Source of the DNA: Branchiostoma belcheri
Taxonomy: Eukaryota > Chordata > Leptocardii > Amphioxiformes > Branchiostomatidae
Reading direction: 5' to 3'
DNA length: 64,000 bases
NCBI RefSeq assembly: GCF_001625305.1
Contig: NW_017802869.1
Location: forward strand, 228,445-292,444
Of the stretch, positions 1 to 10,439 are shown in pieces. Every line of letters begins with the position of its first letter. The stretch's first letter is position 1. The translations under genes were made by a program, and so were the position numbers. Below the pieces are notes generated by a model, which saw only the letters and a program-made list of their open reading frames with translations, did no database searches and had not been told where the DNA came from.

Positions 1-395
1 CGATGTCCGCCTCCCGAAGCCTGGTAGAGGTTAGATGCACACGCACCCGCTGGCCGCCTCCCGAATCCTGGTAGAGGTTAATCTTTCTAGCCGCCTCCCG
101 AAGCCTGGTAGAGGCTAGGTGCGCACGCACGCGATGACCGCAGCCCGAAGCCTGGTAGAGACTAGGACCACACGCACGCGATGGCCGCCTCCCGAGCCTG
201 ATAGAGGCTAGGTGCGCACGCACGCGATGACCGCCTCCCGAAGCCTGGTAGAGGCTAGGTGCGCACGCACGCGATGTCCGCCTCCCGAAGCCCGGTAGAG
301 GCTAGGCCTACACGCACGCGATGGCCGTCTCCCGAAGCCTGGTAGAGGCTAGGACCACACGCACGCGATGTCCGCCGTGCCTCCCCGCTCACCAT
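1..395. repeat. Minisatellite built from a foldback-element terminus
   Basis: About eight head-to-tail copies, mostly 48 bp, of a unit containing CCCGAAGCCTGGTAGAGGCT followed by a CpG-rich GCGCACGCACGCGATG spacer. The core matches, in reverse complement, the terminal inverted repeat of the foldback element at 59219-59430, so the array probably arose by amplifying one element end. It starts at the window edge and may extend further. Confidence 0.9.
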
Positions 396-1689
396 GAATA
401 AGTAATGGTACATAACACGTCCTTCGTAATTTTAATAATTGAACAGGATAACACCGTGACCGAACATATGACCTACAACTGCCATAGTCATTCCGTCTCT
501 CCTACATTTTATCTAGTATTTGTTGGAAAAATTTCAATTATCAAGAACTTTATTAGCATGTGGCAGACAATCAAAAGTCTGAATAACAGCTAAATTACAC
601 AGCAGTACAGTCATTTAAAACATTCATAAATTTCAACAGAAGTGTCTTTGAAATATTTCCAAGTTAAGTCAAAAGAACTCGACTAGCCTGTGGCAGACAG
701 CCAAAAGTCTGAATTATAGCTAATGTACACAGAGGAGTCATTTAAAACATTCATAATGTTTAGAAGAACGTTGAACTCTCAGAAAACAGCTGTATAATTA
801 TCCACGCCACGTTTTCAGTCAACCACATAAATCATCAGTTCTGAGAGACAACTCAATGTAGAAATCCTGAGAAGAGTTATGACGAGCTAGCAAAACCCAA
901 ACTTCCATAGAGTCTCATTTTATATATCTGCTAAAACACTTAGATTTCATAGTTTATTCCTTATTTTCACTCCCCCGACCTAGGCGACGACGTCAGAAAC
1001 TAAACGCTCTGAACACGCAGGAATGTGCTAGCCGTAAATACGGGAGTTTGTCCTGTCACGCAGACTACATTTGTATCCCACCGTCTGCCACTAACGCTAT
1101 CCCAGAAGCCCGGAGCCAGAGGCCGCACGTTTGCAGCGGGAGATTGGACGGCTTCCAAGTGGCGATGGATTTCTATGAGGGCCTGCATGCAATACAAAGC
1201 AATACGCTAACTCTTGAGAACTGGCTACGTATTTCTCTGATTTCAGGAAACCTCTCGATTACACTTTAAGATAAATTCCAAGTGGCTACAACGCATTACC
1301 TAGAATTAAAACGACGAATTACGCTCTACGCAAAAGCACCAATTACGCTATACGTAGAATTAGAGGGGTCTGTCTACTCTCCACGTAAAATTAAAACGGC
1401 CGATTACGCTCTACGGAAAAGGGGCATGCAGGCACTCTTCTATTGGACGGCTTCCAAGTGGCGATGGATTTGGGAGAGAACTCCCCTGATGATCTGTCTT
1501 TTCTGCCAGAGGAATACCCGATAGTTAGGCAGGCCAGACATGCGCAGTGCGGAGGTTGAGGCAGCGTGCGTTTTCACCTGTGACAGTTACAGACGGCAAT
1601 GCGGGACTGGCCGCGGGCGGGTGGAACATGGCGACTCATTCGTCACCGCGCATTCGGAGTGAAGGGACGTGTTGCATCTAGAACTGTGA
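396..1689. other. Non-coding stretch with short direct duplications
   Basis: I see no gene. A segment of about 90 bases around 555-640 (GTGGCAGACAATCAAAAGTC) recurs in diverged form at 688-770. A 28-base segment (GGACGGCTTCCAAGTGGCGA) occurs at about 1145 and again at about 1445. The small open frames here are not supported by splice signals or recognisable domains. Confidence 0.6.
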
Positions 1690-2190
1690 TTTATCTAGAA
1701 CCGTGCTACATCCAGAACCATACTTAATCCAGAACCGTGCTTTTTCCAGAACCGTGCTACATCCAAAACCATACTTAATCCATAACCGTACTTTATCCAG
1801 AACCGTGTTATATCCAGAACCATGCTTCATCCAGAACCGTGGTTTATCCAGAACCGTACTTTACCAAGAACCGTACTTTATCAAGAACCGTGGTTTATCC
1901 AGAACCGTGCTTTATACAGAACCGTGCTTTATCCAGAACCGTACTTTATCCAGAACCGTACTTTATCCAGAACCGTGTTATATCCAGAACCATGCTTCAT
2001 CCAGAACCGTGGTTTATCCAGAACCGTACTTTACCAAGAACCGTACTTTATCCAGAACCGTACTTTATCCAGAACCGTACTTTATCCAGAACCGTGGTTT
2101 ATCCAGAACCGTGCTTTATACAGAACCGTACTTTATCCAGAACCGTACTTTATCCAGAACCGTACTTTATCCAGAACCGTGCTATATCCA
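1690..2190. repeat. 17-bp satellite of the CCAGAACCGTGC terminus
   Basis: Roughly 28 tandem copies of a 17-bp unit, TTTATCCAGAACCGTAC with variants. The unit equals the terminal motif of the foldback family that is scattered through the window. Because 17 is not a multiple of three, the array keeps all three plus frames open and produces long artefactual ORFs of up to 205 codons. Confidence 0.95.
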
Positions 2191-2285
2191 GAAGCATGCT
2201 CAGGCACGTATCCAGAACCATGCATTAGACAAACCCCCGTTCTTGGATACGCGGAGACTATCCAGAACCATGCGTGATAACCCAT
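2191..2285 (+). mobile_element. Body of CCAGAACCGTGC foldback element (family 1)
   Basis: Directly after the 17-bp array comes the normal interior of the family (CAGGCAC, TTCTTGGATACGCGGAGAC, TATCCAGAACCATGC). The satellite therefore expanded inside the left end of one element copy. Confidence 0.75.
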
Positions 2286-2424
2286 ACGATACGATAGGAG
2301 GTTACACTTGGACAAGATAAGAGACAAAACTGAAGGAGAAGATGCAAGATATTACGCTGCCAACTTCGCCTTACAATTCCTGCGATAAGAAATATCAGCC
2401 GGTATTTCATGTTTCTATAGGACA

Positions 2425-2630
2425 TTAAACTACGCCAAAGCAACCCGTTACTCAAGCAACTGGATATGATTTTGGAAACGGTCAGACGTTTCAGGTAGCA
2501 CCCAATGCCTTTCGTCAGTGACTGAGAGACCAGAGGAGAAATGCAAGTTTATAAGCACAAACTATTGATTGATACGTAAATAAGTGAAGACAAATTCTAT
2601 GAAAGTCCCAAAGGAAAGAAAAGTTAGTTG
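2425..2630 (+). mobile_element. ACTCAAGCAACTGGAT foldback element (family 2)
   Basis: Contains TTACTCAAGCAACTGGATAT, then ATTTTGGAAACGGTCAGACG, then a CGTCAGTGAC block and a tail (GATTGATACGTAAATAAGTG) shared with the copy at 23505-23730. Non-autonomous, with no coding sequence. Confidence 0.75.
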
Positions 2631-2637
2631 AACTACA

Positions 2638-2943
2638 TTACTGGTGTACGGGAATACTGACAATCCATAAGTTACAACTTTTAATTGTGGCGGCTTTTCG
2701 TGGGTGAAATAGAAACTTGCCTAATGTTCCAGTTTTCAAGATGAATATGTCTAAACCTGACCACAGTAGAACTATTGATCGTGCTATGCTGCCCCCCGTA
2801 GCGCAGGCTGGATAATTGGATGCATACGCGCCAATAATTGGAACAAACGGGAACACGGAGTACTTGGCTAATTGAAGCGTAACGCCACCTCCTACTGCGG
2901 GAACCATGCTAAGGCCATTGCAAGTAAATTTTATAGATGACAT
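2638..2943 (-). other. Unassigned 101-codon open frame beside a transposon end
   Basis: The frame begins in a diverged terminal repeat of the family-4 element (TTTTATAGATGACATCG at about 2930) and reads into a hydrophobic segment with GGGVTLQLA and FVPIIGAYAS. I recognise no domain and see no splice context. It may be a decayed fragment of the element's own coding region or chance. Confidence 0.15.
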
Positions 2944-3000
2944 CGTCCGTAGACTCCAAATCTAATGCGAGAGGGCTAAAAAAAACAAGGCGGGCCCTCC
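2911..3000 (-). mobile_element. Single diverged end of family-4 TIR element
   Basis: AAGGCCATTGCAAGTAAATT followed by TAGATGACATCG and an A-run parallels the termini at 13971 and 36377. I did not find the matching opposite end. Confidence 0.5.
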
Positions 3001-4017
3001 AAAAAAAGATTCCTACATTTTCAAATTTTGACATCATAAACCTTGTTAAACAAGAACTGATACATATATTGTGCTACAACTACCATCACATATAAAGGAA
3101 TGAAATGCATTGCATTAATTTGGTAGTACTAGTAGTAAATGTACAGACTGACTAGTACTAGTAAAAGACAAGAGAATAAATCAAAGCCTTTTCTTGTCTC
3201 CTCTCTTCATATTCATCTGCCTTTCACGTTCCGGCATGGCAACAGACATCTTTGCCCATTTTCGGCTTGTTGATCACTGTCAGAGGGTAACAAAATTTCT
3301 TGTTTTATGTCCAAAATCAGGCGAAAATTAATGATGCCATCCATAAACATGACTTGCCGTGGCCTAATTCCCAACCCAAGGGTCACCTTCGTAACGTTTC
3401 TTCCCGGCGTAGTTTCACGTCGCCATGTGACATGTGAGTTCGCCCTCACGGCAAGGTGAACAATACCCGGGGGATGGCCGGCTGAATTTGTTAGTATTCT
3501 GTTACATTCTTTTCAACCTCAGGCTTCACACCGAAAGGCACAGAGTATATAAAGGGGAACACACAACTGTTACTCAAGCAACTCGACAGACTGTCGGTTT
3601 AAAAATCTATCCAGTTGGTGTTGTAATGAGTAACAATTTCATTATAAGTATCGCATTAGTCAGATGTCTAAACTTCATCGACGTATAAGAGAGAATAGAA
3701 AATAGAATAGGGCCCACGGCTGCCCTGTTTTAGTTTGAATGTTGATTGTATATAGTGTGTTTTGTTCACTTGTCTTGATTTTTAATCAACTGTTTGTATA
3801 AATCGAAGCACAATTCAGGGGTGCGTTAGTCAATCCCTGCTTTTGTACGAATTGAATAGAGTCTGGGAAGGTAGTCATCCCTGACTGTTGCATGGGCACC
3901 TTTTTATGTGGGCGTTTGGTGGATTTATTTCTTGTCGCCATTTCTTAACGTACACTGGATATGATGCGGCCTACGGTTATTTTTAGATACGCAGTTAATT
4001 AAGGTATTTGATACTGG

Positions 4018-4020
<3 letters not shown>
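3001..4020. other. No gene recognised
   Basis: Unique-looking AT-rich DNA. The small ORFs at 3213-3688 have no homology I recognise and no convincing splice signals. Confidence 0.5.
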
Positions 4021-4110
<90 letters not shown>

Positions 4111-4205
4111 ACACTCTCTCTCTCACACAGACACTCACACACACACACTCTCTCTCTCTCTCTCACACAGACACTCACACACACACAGGCACAGAGAGAG
4201 AGAGA
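4021..4205. repeat. (CA)n microsatellite with CT/GA interruptions
   Basis: About 85 bases of pure CA repeat, then mixed ACACTCTCTCTC blocks, ending in a GAGA run. The long Cys-Val and His-Thr open frames on both strands are translations of this repeat. Confidence 0.98.
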
Positions 4206-4489
4206 AAGACAAAGAAACTTGAGAGGCTGCGTGACAACTCGAGGATAATTTCCAGCTTGTCAGCTCCCCACAAAACAAGCGTTTACCGACAATAAGCGTT
4301 AACACGAATAACCGCGTCAGCTGAAATTTGCTGAGTAATGATAATGACTGCGCCACCTGTCCCGCCACGATAGGCAGAACCACCGTCTCGTTAATGCGGG
4401 GATACGGCATGATAGATGCCGCTACACGCCGGGTGGGTTTGATGTGTTCACAGAAGCTGTCCGTTATCCAAGAAGCCGCCCCCGGGCAT

Positions 4490-4695
4490 CGGTGAAGTTT
4501 AGACATCCAGGTAGTAAGATACGCAACAACAAAAAAACAGTTACTCAAGAAAACAATGTGTCTTTGCTTATTTGCATACCATTCAATAGTTCGTATTTAA
4601 TATAAACCTGCTTTTCTGACAACTCTCCAGTGTCACTGACGAAAGGTAGTGGATGCTACCTGAAACGTCTGACCGTTTCCAAAATCATATCTGCT
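4490..4695 (-). mobile_element. Family-2 foldback element
   Basis: Runs from TTTAGACATCCAGGTAGTAAG through an interrupted TTACTCAAG block to GATGCTACCTGAAACGTCTG and CCGTTTCCAAAATCATATC. Both ends of the family are present, but the middle differs from other copies. Confidence 0.7.
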
Positions 4696-5108
4696 TTTTT
4701 TGCCCCCAGGCGCTTCGTCTGCACACAGAAGGAAGATCGACGTGTTATTTTCGCGTTTTTCCTGTTCAGAGACTAGACCGTGAGTCTCCGCTTTTCCAGC
4801 ACGGTTCTGGGGATGTCACTTGTCAACCCAGGACGGCGCTGGCATAGCGACTGTACCTGTTATGTTATAACCGCCGTGCAACAAATATGCTGCGTGCGGT
4901 GCTGTACAATTGTTACGATACAATATCTATTGCTATTGTATCGTAAGGAGAGGATGTAGGACTCGGGAGCTATAATAGGTTCGGAAACCAAGCTAGCAAA
5001 ATTGTAAATGACCAACAGACTGTAGACTACTGCAGACAGTAGTGTTTTTGCAGATACAGCAATTGTGCTATAGGGATATCTGTAGAGGTATCGCATCGAA
5101 CAGGTCAT
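4696..5108. other. No gene recognised
   Basis: Unique sequence between two foldback elements. Around 4917-4945 there is a small imperfect palindrome (ACGATACAATATC / GATATTGTATCGT-like). I see no coding exon. Confidence 0.4.
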
Positions 5109-5265
5109 GTTGTATCCAGAGCAGTACATTATCCAGAACCAGACACGGTTCTGGATAGTCCACGCGTATCCATAACCGTGCCTAGGGCAAATCTACGACT
5201 ATCCAGAACCGTGTCAAATCCTATCCCTTACCCAATCAGTCATAGCACGGTTCTGGACAGTACAG
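5109..5265 (+). mobile_element. Family-1 foldback element
   Basis: TTGTATCCAGAGCAGTAC at the left, several inward TATCCAGAACC / GGTTCTGGATA pairs, and a closing CACGGTTCTGGACAG. The telomere-like CCTAACCC core is replaced by CCTATCCCTTACCC. Confidence 0.75.
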
Positions 5266-5283
5266 TTTAATCCGTGGACAGCA

Positions 5284-5650
5284 GCCTTACCTGTTGCTGG
5301 ACAATGGATAGACACTCCTGGATAGTGGTTAGTGATTTATAACGTCTTACCTGTTGCTGGACAGTGGATAGACGCTAAGGCCCATCTGCATGACCTCCTG
5401 GTAGGACGGCGGGGATAGAGTTAGCCGTTAATATAGTGGTAATGGATTAGTGATAAATTACGTGAACAACAGCCTTACCTGTTGCTGGAAAGGGGGTAAA
5501 CAATCATGGTTAGTGATAAGGGGTAGGTATAACGTGGGACTTACCTGTTGTTTGACAGTGGGTAGACGCTCAGGCCCATCTGCATGACCTGGTAACACGG
5601 CGGGGCTAGAGTTAATGGTTAAGATTAGGGTAAGATATAAGTTACGGGAG
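5284..5650 (-). repeat. Tandem copies of an exon 3' edge with splice donor
   Basis: Three or four copies of the last about 40-70 bases of the exon at 5653-6081, each ending in CAACAG|GTAAG on the minus strand. The copy at 5540-5605 still reads QMGLSVYPLSNNR. The copy at 5345-5410 reads QMGLSVYPLSSNR. The copies at 5466 and 5290 are more decayed. Intron-like DNA separates the copies, so the unit covers exon end, donor and intron. Confidence 0.85.
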
Positions 5651-5652
5651 AC

Positions 5653-6081
5653 TTACCTGTTGTTTGAGAGTGGATAGACGCTCAGGCCCATCTGCATGAC
5701 CTCCTGGTAAGACGGCGGCGGCGCGTAGTTGCGTGACGGGCTGATGTCTGACAGGGACGGGTAGGACGAGAACACCAGGTCCACCAGCTCCGTCCCGCTC
5801 CTCGGGATCCGCCTCAGCCTCCGCGCGGACTTCCTCTTCCGCACGAAGTACAGGCACAGCCCCGGCAGCACGAATCCGCCGCTGATGGTCAGCGAAACGG
5901 GCCCGGCGATGGCGAGCGAGTTGGCGTTCTCGCTGTCCAGCTGCGCGCTGAGGACGTGGCCGAGGATGACCATGAGCGACCCGGCGGTCAGCAGGGACAT
6001 CCCCACCACGATCATGCAGATCGAGAAGCGCAGGTCCCGGTCGATCCGCTTGCACGGCTCGGCGCACCCCGCGGCCTCCAT
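5653..6081 (-). CDS. Two-pass membrane protein with PPxY tail (exon or complete ORF)
   Basis: ATG at 6079-6081 opens a 142-codon frame. Residues about 19-44 (FSICMIVVGMSLLTAGSLMV...) and about 60-80 (SLTISGGFVLPGLCLYFV) are hydrophobic segments, the second followed by a basic stretch RKRKSARRLRRIPR. The cytoplasmic tail carries PPPSY, a PPxY motif of the kind bound by WW-domain proteins such as NEDD4-family ligases. The frame ends in NNR followed by TAA, but that TAA lies inside a perfect splice donor (CAG|GTAAGT, exon edge at 5657), so this is either a complete small gene or a first coding exon. I found no convincing next exon. The donor edge is tandemly duplicated at 5284-5650. The family was not identified. 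Confidence 0.6.
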   Translation of the reverse strand: MEAAGCAEPCKRIDRDLRFSICMIVVGMSLLTAGSLMVILGHVLSAQLDSENANSLAIAGPVSLTISGGFVLPGLCLYFVRKRKSARRLRRIPRSGTELVDLVFSSYPSLSDISPSRNYAPPPSYQEVMQMGLSVYPLSNNR

Positions 6082-6099
6082 CGTGCATATCCCCGCTCG

Positions 6100-6180
6100 T
6101 GCCGCTCCCGCTTACGGAAGATCCCTGATGGTGTACAGTTCCCGCTTACGGAAGATCCCTGTTGGTACAGTTCTTCCCCC
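6100..6180 (-). repeat. Two-copy 39-bp tandem repeat upstream of the PPxY ORF
   Basis: TCCCGCTTACGGAAGATCCC occurs twice with a GGTGTACAGT spacer. On the minus strand each copy carries TTCCGTAAGC, a potential splice donor, just upstream of the start codon. Confidence 0.7.
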
Positions 6181-6239
6181 GGTTTTTACCGAAGATCTTG
6201 CCGCCTCCTGTAGCTAGCACCAGCTGTCAGGAAGTCTGG

Positions 6240-6880
6240 CTCCATAGCTGGCACCATCCTGCAGTAACAACAACCAAAATCAATGCTGACGATAAAACGG
6301 TTCGATAATACTGAATACTAAAGCAGCTAGTAGCGCTGCTTACACGCTGTGTGTCTACCTGTGTGTGTCGCATTTCTGTGGTGCAGGGGAAACCATTTTG
6401 ATACTGTCATCAGGCATTAGCATATCATTAATAACCTAGCAACTGTGAGAGCGTCTGTCCCCCAGTCAGGGCGTATAGAAACCCACGGTCAATGCTGACG
6501 ATAAAATGGTTCGACAAAACTGAATTATAAAGCAGCTAATACAGATCTAACGTTCTCTGTGTCTGCTCTAATGTGTGATGTGGAGCAGGGAAAGCCAGTT
6601 TGATACTGTCATCAGGCATTAGCATCTCATTCAGTATACTCTCCTAGCAACGGCAGGAGCGTCTGTCTCCGTCCATGTTATATACATTTGTAATACTGGA
6701 GTCAAGGCGTATAAAAACCCACGGTCAAAGCTAGATAAAATGGTTCGATAATACTGAATAGCAGCTACAGAGCAGCTAGCGTGTTCCCTTGTCTGTGTGT
6801 GGGATGCGGTGCAAGGAAAACCCGTTCGATACTGTCATCAGGCATTAATGCGCATCTCATTAGTGCCCCAGCAGACAGCG
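6240..6880. repeat. Three-copy long tandem repeat (about 230 bp)
   Basis: The block CACGGTCAATGCTGACGATA ... GTTTGATACTGTCATCAGGC ... GGAGCGTCTGTC is repeated near 6270, 6485 and 6720 with moderate divergence. It lies upstream (minus sense) of the PPxY ORF. No coding potential seen. Confidence 0.85.
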
Positions 6881-7619
6881 CACCCACGCACAGTGCAGGG
6901 TAAAACTGCGTAGTTGTGGCCACAGCAATTTTATTTGTTGGCTCTCGGATTTTTTTTCCGAAAAAAATATGAAGCGACAGGGCAAAAAAACAACAGATTT
7001 ATTCATCCTATGATAGCCTCAAAAGATATGATAGGAGCCGTGAAGTCAACATATTCTGATTGAAACAATGAATTCTATTTCTAAACTTTTTACCAAACCA
7101 ACGCATTGATAGATGGAAAAATTGTGACAATTAGGAAGGCAAGGAGCTTTCTTGAACTGTTGGGACCAAAATATAAGTAATTTTGATAATGAGTTGATTC
7201 AGAACCTAAATCAACAAAAAAATGAAGCGGGTGAATCCTAGAACCAATTGAATTAATCGGTGTAGCCTATAATATAATACCAGCTAGAAACGGGCAGAGA
7301 GCAGAGCGTTATGACTGAAATGAACCCGTCTGGGAAATTATCGGACAGCAATCAGATTATTTTGCAGACACATCAGACTGTGTACAGACTTCAGGTCGGC
7401 CTTTTTTATAGTTTATTTGCCCGATTCGTTATTCGTCTGAAATTGGAATGCCTTATAGATACTGTCTGGACTCCTCTCTGCCGAATTTTATGACGCAGAC
7501 CATATTTTCTAGCCTCCTATTGGGGTTGGATATGGAATTCAACTGTCAACCCTATCAAAAATAGGGTCTGACTGGCCAGGAGAGGGTGTGATTTTTTTTG
7601 CTCGCATAGTACCCGAGGC
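6881..7619. other. No gene recognised
   Basis: AT-rich DNA with short homopolymer runs near 6945-6990. The 60-codon ORF at 7311-7493 starts with ATG but shows no domain or splice context. Confidence 0.4.
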
Positions 7620-7805
7620 GATGTTGTATCCAAAACCGTGCTTTATTCAGAGCCACGCTCTGGCACGGTTCTGGATAGCCCACACGTATCCAGAACCGTG
7701 TCTGAGGCAAATCTACGTTCTTATATATAATTAGATACGATGGAGACAGTCCAGAACCATGCCTGACCCTAACCCTAACCCATTCAGACATAGAACTAAA
7801 TAGGA
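7620..7805 (-). mobile_element. Family-1 foldback element
   Basis: Near-complete copy: GTTGTATCCAAAACCGTGC at the left, paired CACGGTTCTGGATAG/TATCCAGAACCGTG, an interior GGCAAATCTACGTTCTT and the telomere-like CCTAACCCTAACCC core. Confidence 0.85.
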
Positions 7806-7809
7806 TACT

Positions 7810-8325
7810 TACAGGTTCCCCTAGATAGGAGGCTTATAGGGAATAGAGACTATCCAGACTAACCCTAACCCATTCAGGCACAGAACTACATTGGCACGGT
7901 TCAGGATACGATAGAGACTATCCAGAACCGTGCCTGATCCTAACCCTAACCCATTCAGGCATAGAACTACATTGGCACGGTTCAGGATACGATAGAGACT
8001 ATCCAGAACTGTTCCCAATCCTAACCCTAATCCACACAGCCATACAACTAGATAGGCAAGGTTCAGGATACGATAGAAACTATCCAGAACCGTGCCTGAT
8101 CCTAACCCTAACCCATCCAGACATAGAACTAGATAGGCAGGGTTCTGGGTACAATAGAGACTATCCAGAACTGTTCCTGATCCTAACCCTAACCCATTCA
8201 GCCATACAACTAGATAGACACAGTTCTGGATACGATAGAAACTATCCAGAACCGTGCCTGACCTTAACCCTAACCATAACCCATTCAGGCTATAACTAAA
8301 TAGACACGGTTCTGGGCACGGTAAG
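7810..8325. repeat. Satellite of the family-1 right half with telomere-like core
   Basis: Five to six tandem units of about 75-120 bp, each GATAGAGACTATCCAGAACC ... CCTAACCCTAACCCATTCAG ... GGCACGGTTCTGGATAC. It abuts the element at 7620-7805, so it looks like local amplification of that element's right half. The 187-codon frame spanning it is a repeat artefact. Confidence 0.9.
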
Positions 8326-8329
8326 TACG

Positions 8330-8530
8330 TAACGCCCAGACGACAGGTGGCGGCGGCGGCGGCGCGCGGGAAACTTCTCGGCACGTAACCTGCGTCATGA
8401 CGTCACGTTTGACGTCACCCGCGCGCAGAAATAGGTCAGCCCGCCGCCGGGTCATTAGGGATCCGCACGTCCGCGTCGCGTCACGTCACGCGCTCCGGTG
8501 TCCTTCGGGACGTTCTAGCAGGGATATTAC
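8330..8530. other. CpG-rich segment
   Basis: Dense in CG dinucleotides (GGCGGCGGCGGCGCGCGGG, CCGCGCGCAG, CCGCGTCGCGTCACGTCACG) with several TGACGTCA-like motifs near 8397-8415. It could be a promoter CpG island, but no first exon was found. Confidence 0.35.
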
Positions 8531-8609
8531 ATGATGATGATTCTGTATCCGCAAAACCTGCCGTGAGTCACGTCTCTGACGACTGCCGAAATTACGCCAC
8601 AAAACAGCT

Positions 8610-8935
8610 GCACTACCTTCATCCAGTGTCGCTGACGAAAGGTAGTGGATGCTACCGGTATCTGTGTATCTGGATCTGTATTGCCGGTATAACACACCAG
8701 CTTCGCAGGCACGTGGCACGGCGGTAGCTGGCTACATTACACCGAATGACTTGTTACACCTCACCCTGGAACATCTAACATTTAAAGCTATCTAATGATA
8801 ATGTCCCTATTGAAATTAGTGAAAGTTGGTACCTGAAATATCTGACTCTTTCATAAATTATACCCAGTTGCTTGAGTAACTGTTTATTTTTTGCGTATCT
8901 TATTACCTGGATGTCTAACCTTCACCGACGTACTG
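8610..8935. mobile_element. Family-2 foldback element, two pieces
   Basis: CCAGTGTCGCTGACGAAAGG and GTAGTGGATGCTACC at 8620-8660, then at 8815-8935 AAGTTGGTACCTGAAATATC, CAGTTGCTTGAGTAACTG and the family end CCTGGATGTCTAACCTTCAC. The intervening sequence is unrelated. Confidence 0.65.
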
Positions 8936-9074
8936 CGGAAAGTGTGCACACAGGACTATCGAAAACCCCCAAGAAGGCGAGTACTCCGGCCCGTGCTCTA
9001 GTTCAATCTCGGCCCGGTAACTATTGCGGCATTAGTGACTCGTTATCTGAAATCGTTACGACGTAGCCCAGTTA

Positions 9075-9800
9075 ATCACCGTCCAAGGCGACCGGCAGAC
9101 GTCTCTATTTGCCAGCCGGGTGGTTTAACAGGTCTACAGTATCTAATATAAACCCGTTGTGCTAGGCTTCACATATATACGGTATCCTCCTGCGTAGACT
9201 TTCTAGCGACCCCCGTTTGCTTTTACTAGCGCAAGCAGAAGTCATATAGCCCTGTCCTCATGTACAACTTTCGAGCTCCCCTTTCCCCAATACAGCTCTA
9301 CACCGATACAATCCCTCCATTAGATCTCCTCTATATACAGATCCCTCCCTTCAAATACAGCCCCCGCCTCTCATACACCCCCCCCCATATACAGTTCTCT
9401 CTCCCATAAACAGCTATAATACACTCACACGAAAAGAAACAACGTGAGCCGCTATAAAGTCTTGTCCGTGCAGCGCCGTCGTCTGTTCACCTGGAAGGTC
9501 GCCCCACACGGCTGGTTTAACAGATCTACAGTATCTAATATAAAAAAATCGTTGTGCTAGGCTTCAGGCCTCCTCCACAGGCTTTCTAGTGACTACCGTT
9601 TGTGTCTACGATTGCGGCTAGCAAGCCGATACAGCTCTCACCAATAAACAGCTCTCATGACAGTGTCCTGTCATGTAACAGCTGACAGCTCAGCTGCTAA
9701 GCTGAGGACCGGGCGTAAGTATACAAACCATATATAGCTCTCACCCATATACAGCCCTCCTCACATATACACCTGTAATACCTAATACTGTAATACTGCT
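9075..9800. repeat. Two-copy tandem duplication (about 400 bp)
   Basis: GGTTTAACAGRTCTACAGTA followed by TCTAATATAAA, GTTGTGCTAGGCTTC and later tracts of CATATACAGCTCTC occurs at about 9118-9430 and again at 9508-9775. A third shorter unit, GGAAGGTCGCCCCACACGG, links it to the candidate exon at 9808-10020. Confidence 0.75.
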
Positions 9801-10075
9801 TTACCTGTACTCCCGTGCAGTCCGAACCTGTCCGTGCGATATTTCCCAGGAAGGTCGCCCCACACGGCCGCCCCGCTTCTCTCCGCGCAGACAGAAGAGC
9901 TGCTGTAGTAACGACGGTAATGACGGAGGCAGATAGATGGGCTTCGATCCGTCCGCCCGGGAGAGTAGCTTCCGGTGTGGAGCCAAATACATGAGCTGCC
10001 ACATACGTGAGACGAACACTTACACTTAGTTCCTCCCGTACGTGCGAAGCACATTGGGCAGCAAGCTTCCTCCAC
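9800..10075 (-). other. Possible exon region, frame uncertain
   Basis: GC-rich segment with overlapping minus-strand open frames and good donors: GAGTACAG|GTAAAG near 9802 and ACTAAGT|GTAAGTG near 10022. The longest frames rely on GTG starts; an ATG-start frame (10019) gives MWQLMYLAPHRKLLSRADGS. I recognise nothing in any frame. Part of it (GGAAGGTCGCCCCACACGG) is duplicated at about 9470-9500, as at other exon edges here. Confidence 0.25.
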
Positions 10076-10195
10076 TCTTTGGCCAGATTCTCAGCGCCCC
10101 TCTAATTTTCCATATCTTTCTGGAAAGCGCATCGCCATGTTAGCTTTTATTTTCGTCTCCCTCTCTTCCTCCTGTACACTCTGGTACCCATACGT

Positions 10196-10415
10196 GAGAG
10201 TCTGTCAGGATGGGTTAGGGTTAGGACCAGGCACGGTTCTGGATAGTCTCTATCGTATCCATGCAGAACCGTGTCTATCTAGTTCTATGCCTGAACGGGT
10301 TCGGGTTAGGATCAGGTACGGTTCTGGTCTCTATCGTATCCAGAATCATGTCTGTCTAGTTCTATGACTAGCGCTTGGATGGTGGATGGGTCAGGATCAG
10401 GCACGGTTTTGGATA
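10196..10415 (-). mobile_element. Family-1 foldback element
   Basis: Reads GGGTTAGGGTTAGGA, CAGGCACGGTTCTGGATAG, TATCGTATCC twice, so it appears as one and a half units of the right half in opposite orientation to the array at 7810. Confidence 0.8.
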
Positions 10416-10439
10416 GTCTCCGCGCATTCAAGAACGTAC

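Noticed and set aside
1703..2320. 205-codon plus-strand ORF and two overlapping long frames
   Set aside because: Pure translation of the 17-bp satellite; all three frames are open and show the same PEPxFIQNRxLSRTV period.
3925..4295. Cys-Val and His-Thr repeat ORFs
   Set aside because: Translation of the CA microsatellite; same at 26388-26644.
7821..8384. 187-codon minus ORF
   Set aside because: Reads through tandem foldback units; no domain, period equals the repeat.
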